DNA of 64,000 bases from Paragorgia papillata. Its lineage: Eukaryota; Cnidaria; Anthozoa; Scleralcyonacea; Coralliidae. The stretch is taken from the NCBI GenBank assembly GCA_035771165.1, contig JAWNZC010000322.1, forward strand, positions 248,001-312,000, in the 5' to 3' direction. Of the stretch, positions 63,322-64,000 are shown piece by piece. Position 1 is the first letter of the stretch; every line of letters begins with the position of its first letter. The notes under the pieces were generated by a model. That model had not been told where the DNA came from, did no database searches, and saw only the letters and a program-made list of their open reading frames with translations. Made by a program: the position numbers and the translations under genes.

Positions 63322-63611
63322 TAAGTTTTTGAAGTATTCGTATATGTAGGCATGCATAATGTTTAACCTTAAAAGTTTAAGAAAACACAAGTTTGATAAA
63401 TCCATAACTTTCATCGTCTCATGATGTTTTGGGCGATGTGTTTTTCAAGTCAGACGCACAACAACGAGTAGACGAAATCTCCACATGAAGTGGTTGGGTT
63501 TAGATATAAAAGAAAGGCAATTTTTTTTATGCTTCGTATACCAAATTTTGTTACATTATATTACCAATAAATCGAGTAATGATCATGCATTTGTAACTGT
63601 TGCCATGACAA

Positions 63612-63954
63612 ACTAGACCGCAAGGATATGGTGATTTAATAATAATAATAACTGGAGACAGTTATGAAATTAGTTCCAGTGAGGTATTAAGTAAATTAAA
63701 TTGGAAATCATTAAGTGAACGTAGGGAGGATCGGCTTGTTGCGTTAGTTCGTAAGGCAGTAATTGGTAAAATGCCTTCTTATGTGAATGAAGAATTTCAT
63801 TTATGTAATAACTCTAGATATGATCTCCGAAGCAATTTTTCTATGTTAAAGTTGCAAAAACCAAGAAGAAATTCATTAAAGAGATGTTTCTCCTATCGTG
63901 GGCTGAGCTTTGGAATAAATTACCATCTCATCTTAAAAATGTTAAAAACTAGAA
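63612..63954 (+). pseudogene. LINE reverse-transcriptase C-terminal fragment
   Basis: SSEVLSKLNWKSLSERREDR, NNSRYDLRSNFSMLKLQKP, then RRNSLKRCFSYRG match the conserved C-terminal tail of many non-LTR reverse transcriptases. A one-base shift after YRG moves the expected ELWNKLPSHLKN into another frame, ending at a TAG. The catalytic domain is not in the window. Confidence 0.7.
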
Positions 63955-64000
63955 ACTTATTCTGTTAGCTTAGAATATTTTTAGATAGTTTTAATATTCT

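Noticed and set aside
59620..64000. Remaining PWP2 C-terminal exons
   Set aside because: Looked for the next WD repeat and the Utp12 domain after the phase-2 donor; nothing matching was found before the window ends.

Overview
The window is animal nuclear DNA: AT-rich, with long introns and a very high load of small inverted-repeat (MITE-like) elements. A cnidarian, probably an anthozoan, fits best. The reasons are a single-exon class A GPCR of the type multiplied in corals and anemones, an invertebrate-style Mastermind, and fragments of RecQ-like helicase and THAP-like transposon families that are common in cnidarian genomes. The species assignment is inference; the gene identities are firm.

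Layout. (1) 1-1.2 kb: the last two coding exons of a FTSJ1/TRM7 tRNA 2'-O-methyltransferase (+). (2) 1.7-5.7 kb: repeat cluster, including a 2.2 kb element with 122-bp terminal inverted repeats, an 11-bp target duplication and a captured helicase fragment. Its left inverted repeat is split by a second, TTAA-flanked element. (3) 7.2-10.1 kb: a two-exon Mastermind-like gene (-), the Notch co-activator, with a CRE palindrome upstream. (4) 10.1-22 kb: gene-poor DNA with MITEs, a 949-bp element with a 6-bp target duplication and a broken non-LTR retrotransposon (-) that itself carries a MITE. (5) 22.0-59.6 kb: fourteen coding exons of PWP2 (+), a WD40 protein of the small-subunit processome, ending at a splice donor. 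Its C-terminal exons are not seen and should lie beyond the window. (6) 59.6-64 kb: repeats, tRNA-like SINEs and broken helicase, THAP-like and LINE fragments in the last PWP2 intron.

PWP2 introns hold most of the unusual material. Intron 5 (13 kb) contains an intact GPCR gene and, 2.5 kb upstream of it, a truncated duplicate. Intron 9 contains a 5.3 kb array in which a 1,728-bp unit, itself almost entirely one large palindrome, is repeated three times in tandem. Introns 2-5 hold many MITEs whose target duplications or empty-site copies can be read directly.

The genes do not form an operon or pathway. FTSJ1 and PWP2 both serve translation (tRNA modification and ribosome assembly), MAML serves Notch signalling and the GPCR is a surface receptor. 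No prokaryotic, viral or CRISPR feature was seen.
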